A stretch of 64,000 nucleotides of DNA from Algoriphagus faecimaris (GTDB lineage Bacteria; Bacteroidota; Bacteroidia; Cytophagales; Cyclobacteriaceae), in contig NZ_FNAC01000023.1 of the NCBI RefSeq assembly GCF_900101705.1, forward strand, positions 1-64,000. The letters are read 5' to 3'. The notes beneath the pieces are model-generated. The model did no database searches and was not told where the DNA came from. It saw only the letters and a program-made list of their open reading frames with translations. Positions 27,401 through 35,318 of this stretch are shown piece by piece. The translations under genes were made by a program, and so were the position numbers. How positions within the stretch are numbered: the stretch's first letter is position 1; every line of letters starts with the position of its first letter.

Positions 27401-28113
27401 CTTCGTCCTTTCTTCCATTGATTGAGAACAAAGTCTGAACTCAAAATAAAGTAAAGTAGAAAGACCGAAACAAAAAATATCAGTATTGCAGGATTTGAAA
27501 GTCTACCAGCAGGCCGATATCCAAAGTTAAAATCTATCCCAAATAAAGGTATCCCCGCAGCATTGGTCACACTAAACTCTGAATCCTCATCCAAAGCTTT
27601 GATCGCCAACTGATCATTTCCAAATAAGCGCTGATTGGGTCCCGAATTCAGGTATTCATTTTCTATCGTGCCTGGCCAAATCAACCTAAAAGCATGAACC
27701 ATGTAGAAATTACCCCCATTTCTACTGATTTTTCGATTCTTGAGTAAAAAAGTACCGTACGGATCTTGAAGTAGCTGATACTCTCTACTCAAGTCGACAT
27801 TATCGAAGTCCAGCCAAACAGTAAAGTCTGACCAAAATTTTAAACTTTTTTCTCCATCAAGTATGAAAAAAGGGTGCTTATGATAAGGGGTACTTATTTT
27901 TTCGAAAGTAATGTCTTCATCAGGCCTTATCGCCATCAAAACCTGAATAAAGTCTTCATCAAACTCCCGATCTACCTCTAATACTTCTTCTTGCAGGGCC
28001 TCAAAAAAAGACTCTTCCTCACCTTTTTGAAAAAAGAAGAAGTTGAGTATTAGGACTGCCAATAAAGAAAAGGCGCTGATTAAAATAATCAGCCTACGGA
28101 GTTCGTGGTTCAT
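24409..28113 (-). CDS. Multi-spanning NtrY-like sensor histidine kinase
   Basis: A 1234-residue kinase from the ATG at 28113 (MNHELRRLIILIS); a TTG at 28137 would add 8 residues lying over a terminator and is rejected. The N-terminal helix and extracytoplasmic domain (about 35-210) are followed by a cluster of roughly eight membrane helices (about 220-500), a second sensor domain (about 510-760), two more helices and further sensor sequence, a HAMP-like region, then HisKA with H1024 (VAHEIKNPLTPM) and HATPase with N1137, DNGKGI and GSGLGL. The HEIKNPLTPMK H-box is characteristic of NtrY/AtoS-type kinases. No response regulator is adjacent. The signal is unknown; the size and number of helices are unusual. 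Confidence 0.88.
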   Translation of the reverse strand: MNHELRRLIILISAFSLLAVLILNFFFFQKGEEESFFEALQEEVLEVDREFDEDFIQVLMAIRPDEDITFEKISTPYHKHPFFILDGEKSLKFWSDFTVWLDFDNVDLSREYQLLQDPYGTFLLKNRKISRNGGNFYMVHAFRLIWPGTIENEYLNSGPNQRLFGNDQLAIKALDEDSEFSVTNAAGIPLFGIDFNFGYRPAGRLSNPAILIFFVSVFLLYFILSSDFVLNQWKKGRRWKAIGYGFLIVFAFRMVMLVLAFPGTYFNFGLFDPSQYASSWLNPSLGDLLLNTLFGVFLIGMVIFQLASERTHQKMKILDQRQDLFLFGALVFVLLTLCFGLIWNLPGDLISNSQWPLDITSIPTFGWFEGISFLIIFLWSAVYGLLSLTLISLLFELEQRKVFFYKSILFLGLPVSLGLLFWDIWMAVAWTIHLFFLLLVVRVQLYRNVFRLGLNTFLTFFFTSLIVAMIAGISTFQTEGEELNQSKTRFANQNLIESDVMTEFFLSEIFTRIKSDLFIQNRLADPLLSKEPIETKIRRVYLDNYFDQFEVKIRIFSSNGQTLAGDPDSRSLGELRDQYIKSDYLTSLRDLYFVRGNEGNLGNQFVGFLPIARDTDPLGLIYLELKQLRVQPGSVYPKLLLDKKYNNQLDPSRFDYAVFKEGELVRNAGAFNYLNSGLYERLEDKKLQGSGIHEAGYHHLGIQNGDELIVISSPNQPFSYFFGNISLYFVIFVFLTFLTILINTIVKGYKNFEFNYSTKLQLYLNFAFFFPIIIISIITIGLLANSYRADLDRQYIQKAALIRSNLSSFLGNRPVGQINQDALNEEVISLANTVAADIHIYSNEGRLEATNRSNIFDKKILAPRINPRALSEMMEQNQLQFLAEEQIGRLKYKAVYLAIPSTSEQGVAAILSVPFFESEAELNSLISDVLSNIFNAFVIIFILFLIVSYFVSKNLTLPFKLLTQKIKTTNLENNEPMLWESKDEIGLLVNEYNNMLFKLEASKKVLASTEKESAWREMAKQVAHEIKNPLTPMKLTLQHLLRLQEAGRLDDLQKLRTSLETLIHQVDALSGIASSFSTFAKMPLPKNERLNFKSLVIRVLDLFKNDERVQLHFKDDSFVEEIPIMGDDKLFGRVISNLIINGVQAVDEGQVAEVRIWLWMTEQAVFLEITDNGKGIPPELRDKIFIPNFSTKSTGSGLGLAIAKSGVETAGGKIWFETEMDKGTTFYLTFPLAE

Positions 28114-28130
28114 TTGGTCTAAAAATAGAA

Positions 28131-28160
28131 AAAGCAAAGTTCGCTATCAAACTTTGCTTT
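28131..28160 (-). terminator. Terminator at the end of the respiratory cluster
   Basis: AAAGCAAAGT (28131-28140) pairs with ACTTTGCTTT (28151-28160). The A-rich left flank becomes a T run on the minus strand, just after the last gene of the cluster. Confidence 0.8.
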
Positions 28161-28167
28161 CTTCCAT

Positions 28168-28425
28168 TTATCGAATTGCCAATTTGGACTTTCTTTTTTT
28201 TGCTGCTCGATACCAGAGAATTCCTATGACAGTTGCTATCAAATAGGGCATGACGAATAAATACAAAATCCCGTTATTTAATCCTGCACCTATACTTGTG
28301 TCTCCATTACTGACATTGTTTTCTACACTTGCCCTACACATAGCACATTGGGCCCAAGTGTTCAATTGAAACCCAATAGTGATCAAAAAGGTCAAGATTG
28401 TAATACCAATACTTCGCTTCATCAT
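28168..28425 (-). CDS. Small exported CxxC membrane protein of the cox cluster
   Basis: An 85-residue protein; I chose the ATG at 28425 (28422 also possible) because it lies 11 bases after the DUF420 gene stop, whereas the frame to 28503 would overlap that gene. The N-terminal hydrophobic segment ends in AQCAMCRASVENN, so a CAMC motif lies just outside the membrane, followed by GAGLNNGILYLFVMPY and a second helix with a basic tail. Proteins with this CxMC plus LNxGILY pattern accompany oxidase genes in Bacteroidota. A role in copper or thiol handling during oxidase assembly is inferred from the Cys pair and the neighbourhood only. Confidence 0.78.
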   Translation of the reverse strand: MMKRSIGITILTFLITIGFQLNTWAQCAMCRASVENNVSNGDTSIGAGLNNGILYLFVMPYLIATVIGILWYRAAKKRKSKLAIR

Positions 28426-28436
28426 CTCAGGATCAT

Positions 28437-28988
28437 TTAGAAATTGTAATAAGGACTGATCATCAAGTACACAATCACTCCCGTCACAGATACGTAAAGC
28501 CAAATTGGGTAAGCATATTTAACTACCTTCCTGTGCTTGGTCCGCTGATCTGTATACCCATAATAATAAGCGAAAAGAATCGGAAAAAGTGCCACAGCAG
28601 CAAAAATGATGTGTGTGATCAATAAAAAATAGTAAACACTTCTAATCCATCCTTCGCCTCCAAATGGAGTACTCTCGGCAGCCCCGTGATAAATTACATA
28701 TGAAACCAAGAATATAGCCCCAAGACCGAAGGCTACACTCATTGTCGCCCCATGGTAGGAATACATCTTCTTTTTGACAAAAACCAAACCTAAAATCAAG
28801 GCTAGACTAGCCGCAGTATTGATAATAGCATTTAGATGGGGTAAAAAGTAAACCCAATCCGCTCCAACATTTACCTTTTGAGGCATAAAGAGTAAAACAG
28901 CCACAGCAACGGGCACCAAGATAGAAATGAAGATAATCCAGTTCTTAACTTTACCCTCATTTTCAAGTATTGAATTATTTGCTTCCAT
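28437..28988 (-). CDS. DUF420 integral membrane protein (oxidase-associated)
   Basis: A 183-residue inner-membrane protein with five predicted helices (about 17-34, 48-70, 82-103, 117-142 and 158-178). Histidines in the PHLNAIIN, YSYHGATM, IYHGAAES and LITHIIFA segments line the membrane parts and could bind haem or copper, a pattern typical of DUF420, which is regularly encoded beside cytochrome oxidase genes. It overlaps the Sco gene by 14 bases and is followed closely by the small CxxC gene. An assembly function is likely from context but not proven. Family assignment is from memory of the motif pattern. Confidence 0.85.
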   Translation of the reverse strand: MEANNSILENEGKVKNWIIFISILVPVAVAVLLFMPQKVNVGADWVYFLPHLNAIINTAASLALILGLVFVKKKMYSYHGATMSVAFGLGAIFLVSYVIYHGAAESTPFGGEGWIRSVYYFLLITHIIFAAVALFPILFAYYYGYTDQRTKHRKVVKYAYPIWLYVSVTGVIVYLMISPYYNF

Positions 28989-29643
28989 ATAATAGTACTT
29001 TAGTCTCCAACATTAACAAATCTACATCCTCTCTGTTCGTGCCACTGTAATATCCTCTGATTCGACCCTGTTCATCTATCAGCACAAACTTATCACTGTG
29101 GACGAAATCATCAGGATTGCCCAATCCATCTAAGGTGGGAAGAGCAAATCCACACCTTGCTAAGGCGTAGGTCTCATCTTTTGGTCCTGAGAGAAAATCC
29201 CACTTTCCAGCTTGAGCACCATGCCGCTCTGCATACTCTTTCAATATTTCAGGCGTATCGTATTCAGGATCTATACTTATAGATAAAATTTGCACTTGTT
29301 TCTCTTCTCTAAACATGTCATTGACACGCTCCATTTCCTTGGACATAATGGGGCAAATACTTGGACAAGAAGTGAAAAAGAAATCCAATATAGTTACTTT
29401 GCCCTCCATTGTTGCTCTTCCCACCGCTTCGCCATTTTGATTGGTAAAAGTAAACTCAGGAATGTAATGCTGAGTACTGTCAGTTGCAGGACATTCTTCA
29501 AAGGGATCATCTATTCCGTAAGGATAAAGAATAGGCAAATCGTATTGGTTTTGCCCAAAGCTCTTGAGGAAAAGAACAATCAATACTGGGACCATTAATA
29601 TACAGACCAATACAAGGCCCTGTAGGATTCGTAAACTTCTCAT
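28975..29643 (-). CDS. Sco1/SenC-type copper chaperone
   Basis: A 222-residue protein anchored by one N-terminal helix (about 7-28) with a thioredoxin-fold domain outside. The copper ligands are the CPSIC pair, C93 and C97, and H182 in FVHSDKFVLID. Proteins of this family deliver copper to, and keep reduced, the CuA site of oxidase subunit II, which is encoded a few kilobases upstream in the same cluster. An extra cysteine pair (C51, C164) could form a structural disulfide. It starts 76 bases after the subunit IV gene, across a terminator, so it may be expressed by read-through or from its own weak promoter. Confidence 0.93.
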   Translation of the reverse strand: MRSLRILQGLVLVCILMVPVLIVLFLKSFGQNQYDLPILYPYGIDDPFEECPATDSTQHYIPEFTFTNQNGEAVGRATMEGKVTILDFFFTSCPSICPIMSKEMERVNDMFREEKQVQILSISIDPEYDTPEILKEYAERHGAQAGKWDFLSGPKDETYALARCGFALPTLDGLGNPDDFVHSDKFVLIDEQGRIRGYYSGTNREDVDLLMLETKVLLYGSK

Positions 29644-29659
29644 GATATGCTTTTAACAA

Positions 29660-29697
29660 AAAAGTAGGTTGAAGTGTCTCACTCCAACCTACTTTTT
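29660..29697 (-). terminator. Terminator inside the respiratory cluster
   Basis: AAAGTAGGTTG (29661-29671) pairs with CAACCTACTTT around a stem extended by GTG/CAC with minor mismatches; runs of A and T flank both sides. It separates subunit IV from the Sco gene and may lower expression of the assembly genes. Confidence 0.82.
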
Positions 29698-29719
29698 TTG
29701 AATTTATTATAAATTAATT

Positions 29720-30049
29720 CTACCAACGCATCATAAAGATATCAGTACCTTCTTTGGCTAAGGCTATCAGCAACCAAACAAGGAAAATCAAGGGTACGAT
29801 GATAGAATAAAAGAGAGGCTTGGCCTCATCTCCTAAGTGCATAAATTCCATCATGATGTACTTAGCCTTCCAGATGGTCAGAAGAATAAACAGTACATAG
29901 AGAAGGATGCCTCTATCCATGGTAAAAGCCATGATAAACTCGGCAATAGTAAGTGCTAGCAAAATACCAGCAGTTTTCCAGATTTTTTTAATCTTCTCGT
30001 TGTTACGAGGAGTTACCTCAAGGGTCGATTTAGTATCTTGAATTTCCAT
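29720..30049 (-). CDS. ctaF: Cytochrome c oxidase subunit IV (prokaryotic type)
   Basis: A 109-residue membrane protein with three helices (about 25-46, 50-66, 83-99) between a soluble charged N-terminus and a short tail. This is the small prokaryotic subunit IV (COX4_pro type) that stabilises caa3/aa3 oxidases. The conserved-looking feature is the central WKAKYIMMEFMHL segment. It lies 16 bases after the larger subunit III gene and is followed by a terminator, so it closes the main operon. Small size makes the family call less secure than for the other subunits, but the context is decisive. Confidence 0.85.
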   Translation of the reverse strand: MEIQDTKSTLEVTPRNNEKIKKIWKTAGILLALTIAEFIMAFTMDRGILLYVLFILLTIWKAKYIMMEFMHLGDEAKPLFYSIIVPLIFLVWLLIALAKEGTDIFMMRW

Positions 30050-30065
30050 AGTAATCGAATTTCTG

Positions 30066-30842
30066 TTAGATCAAGTAGAATAAGGTAAAGACAAATACCC
30101 AAACTAGGTCTACGAAGTGCCAATAAAGACCGATCTTTTCGATCATTTCGTAATGTCCTCTTCTATCATACACTCCCACTGCTGCTTGATAGAATGCTAA
30201 GAATAATAAAACCACTCCGATGGTAACGTGGAAGCCATGGAATCCAGTAATGAAGAAGAATAACTGAGCAAAAGCCGCAGGCCCATATTCATTTACCATG
30301 AGATTAGCTCCAAAAACAGTTTCAGTCACTTCTCTATTAAGACCATTGATGTATGTCAAAACAGAACCCGCATCGGTACCGTGAATGAAGTGAGACCATT
30401 CCCATGCTTGACATCCTAAGAAAGTAACCCCACCAAGAATAGTCCAAAGCATCCACTTCACTACATCATTTCTATCGTTTCTATGACCAGCTTCTACCGC
30501 CAATACCATAGTCACCGAACTTGAGATGAGGATAAACGTCATGATACCCACAAAAACCAACGGAGCATGAATTCCATGAAGGAAAGGCACAGCTTCAAAT
30601 ACAAGTTCAGGTACCGGCCAGTATTCGTTAGAGCCGACAAATGACTCAGCAGGACCTGAATAAGCAGGATAACTAACTCGAATAGCTAAATAGCTAATCA
30701 AAAAAGCCGCAAATGTGAAAATGTCGGAGAGTAGGAAGAACCACATCATCAGTTTTCCATAGCTGGCTTTCAGGGGTTCGTTACCACCTCCCCAGACGCC
30801 TCTTTTTGAGCTTACTCCTAATGCAGTAGAATGCGCAGACAT
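30066..30842 (-). CDS. ctaE: Cytochrome c oxidase subunit III
   Basis: A 258-residue inner-membrane subunit III of a heme-copper oxidase, with about six to seven helices. The motifs CQAWEWSHFIH, GFHGFHVTIG and YWHFVDLVWVFVF are hallmarks of COX3; the last carries the conserved WHFVD. Subunit III stabilises the catalytic core and helps guide oxygen and protons. The N-terminus is a soluble Gly-rich stretch. It is one of two subunit III-like genes in a row, the other (193 residues) lying 27 bases upstream, an arrangement common in Bacteroidota. Confidence 0.95.
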   Translation of the reverse strand: MSAHSTALGVSSKRGVWGGGNEPLKASYGKLMMWFFLLSDIFTFAAFLISYLAIRVSYPAYSGPAESFVGSNEYWPVPELVFEAVPFLHGIHAPLVFVGIMTFILISSSVTMVLAVEAGHRNDRNDVVKWMLWTILGGVTFLGCQAWEWSHFIHGTDAGSVLTYINGLNREVTETVFGANLMVNEYGPAAFAQLFFFITGFHGFHVTIGVVLLFLAFYQAAVGVYDRRGHYEMIEKIGLYWHFVDLVWVFVFTLFYLI

Positions 30843-30869
30843 AATTAATTTATTTGTACCAGGTTAATT

Positions 30870-31451
30870 TTAATGATTCAGAAGAAGAAACATGAATAGA
30901 TAAATCCACAATCCACCAAGAAAATGCCAATACGTAGTGGCCATTTCCATGGTATTCATTGATTGGGAATGGACTTTATATCTAAAGGTCGAAATTAATA
31001 CAATAATCAGAAATATCACACCACTTATAAGATGAAGCGCGTGCAATCCGGTAAATACATAAAGAAATGAACCAGCAGGGTTACCCACAAAAAACACTTC
31101 TATGTCTACCAAAGCTACCCAACTATACCATTGCCCCACCAAAAAGGCGACTCCTAAAACGACTGAAGCAACCATTCCGATCCTAAGGTTGGTGATATTA
31201 TCTTTTTTAGCAGAATAATAAGCCCACTGCAAAAACACTGAACTCAGTACAACTATTCCAGAGGTAACCCAAAAGATAGAAGGTAAATTATAATCCAGCC
31301 AATTTCCCTCCGCTTGCCTTACAATATAAGCACTTGTCAATGCGGCGAAAATCATTACCACCGTCACCATAAACAGCCAAAGTGCAAATTTCTTTGGATG
31401 CATGGAGATAGGCTGCTCCACTAAATCGACGTATTTAAGTTCTTTTTCCAT
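30870..31451 (-). CDS. Second, shorter cytochrome c oxidase subunit III
   Basis: A 193-residue five-helix member of the COX3 family, beginning with a soluble segment and MHPKKFALWLFM. The conserved GLHALHLISG and YWHFLGGLWIYLFMF segments match subunit III, though the last has WHFLG where the longer paralogue has WHFVD. It lies 4 bases after ctaB. Two subunit III genes side by side suggest either that both are in one complex or that they serve different forms; the sequence does not say which. It has one helix pair fewer than the 258-residue protein. Confidence 0.92.
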   Translation of the reverse strand: MEKELKYVDLVEQPISMHPKKFALWLFMVTVVMIFAALTSAYIVRQAEGNWLDYNLPSIFWVTSGIVVLSSVFLQWAYYSAKKDNITNLRIGMVASVVLGVAFLVGQWYSWVALVDIEVFFVGNPAGSFLYVFTGLHALHLISGVIFLIIVLISTFRYKVHSQSMNTMEMATTYWHFLGGLWIYLFMFLLLNH

Positions 31452-31455
31452 AGCA

Positions 31456-32361
31456 TTAAGGCATTTTATCCAGTAAATAAGCTATCTGCACTATCGGCAA
31501 ATAGAGAAAAGAACCAAACATTATTTTTAACGCAGACTTTCGGGAACAATCACGCATTAATGAGAAAGTTTGTGCGAGGAAAAGCACACCACAAACAGTA
31601 GCTACAATCCCTGAATTAAGACCTGTGAGACCAAAATACATGGGCAATAAACCCAAAGGCAACAAAAATAGGGTATAGATCATGATTTGAATGGCAGTAT
31701 TCAAATCTTGTTCACCCCCATTTGGAAGCAACTTAAATCCCGCACGCTTATAATCTTCATCACTTACCCAAGCAATAGCCCAGAAATGAGGAAATTGCCA
31801 AATAAACTGGATACCGAAGATAATCATTGCTTCATAAGAAATAGCACCCGTAGCGGCGGTCCAACCTAACAAAGGAGGCATAGCACCAGGAATTGCTCCT
31901 ACAAATACGGCAATAGGCCCTACTCGCTTGAGAGGTGTATAAGCAAAAACATATAACACCATACTTAAAATCCCCAACCAAGTGGTCAAAGGATTAGTAA
32001 AAAACCAAAGCAAGGAGATACCTATAATCGCAATAATGGTCGTAAACCAATAGGCTTCTTTTAAAGAAATCAACTGTAAAGGAAGGGGCCGATTCTGCGT
32101 ACGCTTCATCAGCTTATCCAAGTCTCTCTCCATGATTTCATTGGCAGCACCTGAAGCTCCTGAAATCAGGAATCCACCTAAAGAAAGACCTAAAAGCCCT
32201 GACCATCCAAAATTAACACCTGTATATCCTAGTATATAGCCAAAAATGGCAGAAAAGGTAACAAGTGCTGAAAGCCTGAACTTAAGCAAGTCAGAGTATG
32301 CTCTAATTCTTCCTAGAACAAAACCTATAATCACATGGTCAGCTGTTTCAACTGTCCTCAT
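31456..32361 (-). CDS. ctaB: Protoheme IX farnesyltransferase (heme O synthase)
   Basis: A 301-residue UbiA-family prenyltransferase with about nine helices that adds a farnesyl group to heme B to give heme O, the first step toward heme A. The diagnostic motif is NEIMERDLDKLMKRTQNRP starting at N74, with Asp residues D80 and D82 that bind the Mg-diphosphate; a second acidic cluster is in SDEDYKRAGF. It sits between heme A synthase (1-base gap) and the short subunit III gene. Its place in the oxidase operon shows the oxidase uses heme A. Confidence 0.95.
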   Translation of the reverse strand: MRTVETADHVIIGFVLGRIRAYSDLLKFRLSALVTFSAIFGYILGYTGVNFGWSGLLGLSLGGFLISGASGAANEIMERDLDKLMKRTQNRPLPLQLISLKEAYWFTTIIAIIGISLLWFFTNPLTTWLGILSMVLYVFAYTPLKRVGPIAVFVGAIPGAMPPLLGWTAATGAISYEAMIIFGIQFIWQFPHFWAIAWVSDEDYKRAGFKLLPNGGEQDLNTAIQIMIYTLFLLPLGLLPMYFGLTGLNSGIVATVCGVLFLAQTFSLMRDCSRKSALKIMFGSFLYLPIVQIAYLLDKMP

Positions 32362-32362
32362 T

Positions 32363-33439
32363 TCATATTTGATTTAACTTGTACTTTTTATTGGCGCTAA
32401 ATTGATAGATCAATATAAACTGAACCCCCAATATCAGCGAACCGAGTAATAAATGTATGGGCTGAAGAAAGGCAGGAATACCAAAATAAGCCATACCGAT
32501 CCCTGAAGCAATTTCAAGTAATATGAATAAAATCAATACTTGAGTCCAAACATTGATAGGTGAATTTCTAAGGGTGTATTTGAATGCCCAAAAGAAATAA
32601 ACCACATGAACGCCCAACAAGACAAGAGAGAAAGAACGATGAATTAGAAAACTAATTCCTAACTGAGAAACCCAATTATCTCTCAACAAATTACCTAGGC
32701 TCTCAGCCACATGATCAACCTCTTCTCTTACTTGTGTACCAAGCACAACTTGGACAAACATTAGGAATGTACCTAAAATGAGAATCCATTTAATCTTATC
32801 AGGAAATTGAACACTAACGCTTTTCCTATCAAGAAGTAATGATGAACGCTGATTTACATAAAGCAAAATCCAAACAAGGAAAAGTGCCAGCACCATATGA
32901 ATAGTAATCATCCATGGAAGTAAATTAGTAGACACTACAAGAGACCCAATCCATCCTATGAACAGCACGAGAACCAGTGAGAAGATGGACAATAGGGTGA
33001 TTCTAGGATCTGTTTTCCATAGCTTAAAGGATTTCCAAACTGTAAGGATAATAAGGAAACCAATGACAACTCCAATCAATCTATTGATGTATTCAATCCA
33101 GGTTTTTGTAGCATTAAACTCCTCCTCTACAAGTATAGACTTGTCATTGGAGATTTTTTCAGCCGTTTTCTCAAATCCCATTCTTTCAAGACTAGCTACA
33201 AACCTTTCGTTTTTAGCCAAACGCTTTTCAAGATAAATATCCTGATAATTTTTTGGGAGCTGATCCACACTTGTAGGTGGAATCACGCTCCCAAAACATT
33301 TTGGCCAGTCGGGACATCCCATACCTGAACCAGTGCTACGCACAATCCCACCCACAAGGATGAGAAAGTAAACAGCTACCACCGTAATCGTACTGATTCG
33401 ACGGAAGCTGTTTAATATTTTATCAGTGTTTTGATTCAT
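32363..33439 (-). CDS. ctaA: Heme A synthase
   Basis: A 358-residue COX15/CtaA protein with eight helices that oxidises heme O to heme A. The N-terminal VRSTGSGMGCPDWPKCFG stretch carries C42 and C48, and histidines H181 (TIHMVLAL), H267 (LIHRSF) and H329 (PIHLLLG) are the expected heme ligands. The fourth, in the usual EYxHR motif, is replaced: here it reads EYINR with E116 and N119. The gene overlaps the subunit I gene by 17 bases and is followed by ctaB with one base between, so the heme A pathway is encoded as a pair within the oxidase operon. Confidence 0.93.
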   Translation of the reverse strand: MNQNTDKILNSFRRISTITVVAVYFLILVGGIVRSTGSGMGCPDWPKCFGSVIPPTSVDQLPKNYQDIYLEKRLAKNERFVASLERMGFEKTAEKISNDKSILVEEEFNATKTWIEYINRLIGVVIGFLIILTVWKSFKLWKTDPRITLLSIFSLVLVLFIGWIGSLVVSTNLLPWMITIHMVLALFLVWILLYVNQRSSLLLDRKSVSVQFPDKIKWILILGTFLMFVQVVLGTQVREEVDHVAESLGNLLRDNWVSQLGISFLIHRSFSLVLLGVHVVYFFWAFKYTLRNSPINVWTQVLILFILLEIASGIGMAYFGIPAFLQPIHLLLGSLILGVQFILIYQFSANKKYKLNQI

Positions 33440-35309
33440 TGGTGACCAACTCCTCCGACTCTTCTTTCATAATTTCCATCTCCAATTGTACCTGTTCTTG
33501 CTCATGTGGCAAATTTGACTCAGGAGTAGCTGATAGAGGAACGGTTTGAGGAATAAAGTCTTCTGCTGCACCAGGCTTAGAATAATCATACGGCCATCTG
33601 TAAACCGTAGGAATCTCGCCAGGCCAGTTGCCATGTCCAGGTTCTATAGGTGTAGTCCACTCTAGGGTATTGGATCTCCATGGATTTTCTGTTGCCTTTC
33701 TTCCTCTGTACATGCTGTAGAAGAAATTCACCAAGAATATAAATTGAGCACCAAAGGTGATAATTGCGGCCACAGATACAAACATATTTAAGTCTGTATA
33801 CATGTTCGAAAACTCAAAGTTGGTCCAAGAGTAATATCTTCTTGGGAATCCAGCTATACCGATGTAGTGCATAGGGAAGAATACCATATATACACCCACA
33901 AAAGTCAACCAGAAATGAACATATCCTAAGCGAGCGTCCATCATTCTTCCAAACATCTTAGGGAACCAATGATATACACCTGCCATCAATCCGAAGAAAG
34001 AAGCAGAACCCATCACCAAGTGAAAATGTGCCACTACGAAATAAGTATCGTGAAGCTGAATATCAATAGCAGAGTTTCCAAGGAAGATACCAGTAAGACC
34101 ACCGGAAATAAAGAAGGAAACAAGACCAATTGAAAACAACATCCCCGGCGTAAATATCAAATTACCTCTCCAAAGGGTAGTCAAATAGTTAAATACCTTA
34201 ACAGCTGAAGGAACTGCGATGATGAGGGTTAGGAACATGAAGATAGATCCTAGGAATGGGTTCATCCCAGAAACGAACATGTGGTGTGCCCAAACAATGA
34301 AGGATAGAATGGTAATTCCCAACATGGAAATAATCATTGCCTTGTAACCAAAAATTGGTTTACGAGCATTTGTTGCAATTACTTCTGAAGTAATACCTAA
34401 TGCAGGAAGCAATACAATATAAACTTCAGGGTGACCCAAGAACCAGAATAAATGCTGATACAAAACAGGGCTACCTCCAGTGTTAGGTAAAGCTTCACCT
34501 CCAATATAAATATCAGATAGATAGAAAGAAGTACCAAAGCTTCGGTCAAACACCAACAACAAAGCAGCAGCAAATAAAACTGGGAATGAAAGCAATCCAA
34601 TTACAGCAGTAAGAAAGAAAGCCCATATGGTAAGAGGAAGTCTTGAGAATGACATCCCTTTTGTTCTCAAGTTAATTACTGTAGTGATGTAATTGATACC
34701 ACCCAAAAGGGAGGAAGCAATAAAGAAGGTCATGGAAATCAACCATAGCGTCATTCCCAATCCAGATCCAGGGATAGCTTGCTCTAAGGCTGATAAAGGA
34801 GGGTAAACCACCCAACCACCACCAGCAGGACCAGTTTTGATGAATAAGGAAATAAACATGATCACACCGGATATGAAGAAGAACCAGTAGGAAAGCATGT
34901 TCATGAAACCTGAGGCCATATCTCTTGCACCAATCTGGAGCGGAATCAAGAAGTTGGAAAAGGTACCACTAAGACCAGCTGTCAATACAAAGAATACCAT
35001 GATAGTACCATGCATTGTTACCAAAGCCAAGTAAAAAGTGGGATCTAATTTACCAGCGTCGTCGATCCATCCACCCAAAAGAGGACGAAGAAACTCTAAA
35101 TTCATCTCAGGGAATCCTAATTGCAATCTAAATAGGATTGAAAGGAAACCTCCGATGAGTGCCCAAAAGATACCTGTCACCAAATATTGCTTCGCGATCA
35201 TCTTGTGATCGGTAGAGAAAATATATTTGGTTACAAAGTTATCATGATGCTCGTGATCGTGATGATCATGAGCTGCAGAATCATGAGACGCAACTGTTGC
35301 TGTAGCCAT
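33423..35309 (-). CDS. ctaD: Cytochrome c oxidase subunit I
   Basis: A 628-residue catalytic subunit of an aa3-type heme-copper oxidase, reducing oxygen to water and pumping protons. Metal ligands are visible: H100 (low-spin heme), H293 with cross-linked Y297 in GHPEVYI, H342 and H343 (CuB), H428 (high-spin heme) and H430 (low-spin heme) in VVAHFHLV. E295 within GHPE indicates an A1-type proton channel. A His/Asp-rich N-terminal extension (HDHHDHEHH) precedes the first helix, and a Glu-rich tail follows the last. It lies 9 bases after subunit II. Confidence 0.97.
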   Translation of the reverse strand: MATATVASHDSAAHDHHDHEHHDNFVTKYIFSTDHKMIAKQYLVTGIFWALIGGFLSILFRLQLGFPEMNLEFLRPLLGGWIDDAGKLDPTFYLALVTMHGTIMVFFVLTAGLSGTFSNFLIPLQIGARDMASGFMNMLSYWFFFISGVIMFISLFIKTGPAGGGWVVYPPLSALEQAIPGSGLGMTLWLISMTFFIASSLLGGINYITTVINLRTKGMSFSRLPLTIWAFFLTAVIGLLSFPVLFAAALLLVFDRSFGTSFYLSDIYIGGEALPNTGGSPVLYQHLFWFLGHPEVYIVLLPALGITSEVIATNARKPIFGYKAMIISMLGITILSFIVWAHHMFVSGMNPFLGSIFMFLTLIIAVPSAVKVFNYLTTLWRGNLIFTPGMLFSIGLVSFFISGGLTGIFLGNSAIDIQLHDTYFVVAHFHLVMGSASFFGLMAGVYHWFPKMFGRMMDARLGYVHFWLTFVGVYMVFFPMHYIGIAGFPRRYYSWTNFEFSNMYTDLNMFVSVAAIITFGAQFIFLVNFFYSMYRGRKATENPWRSNTLEWTTPIEPGHGNWPGEIPTVYRWPYDYSKPGAAEDFIPQTVPLSATPESNLPHEQEQVQLEMEIMKEESEELVTNESKH

Positions 35310-35318
35310 AATCTTTAT

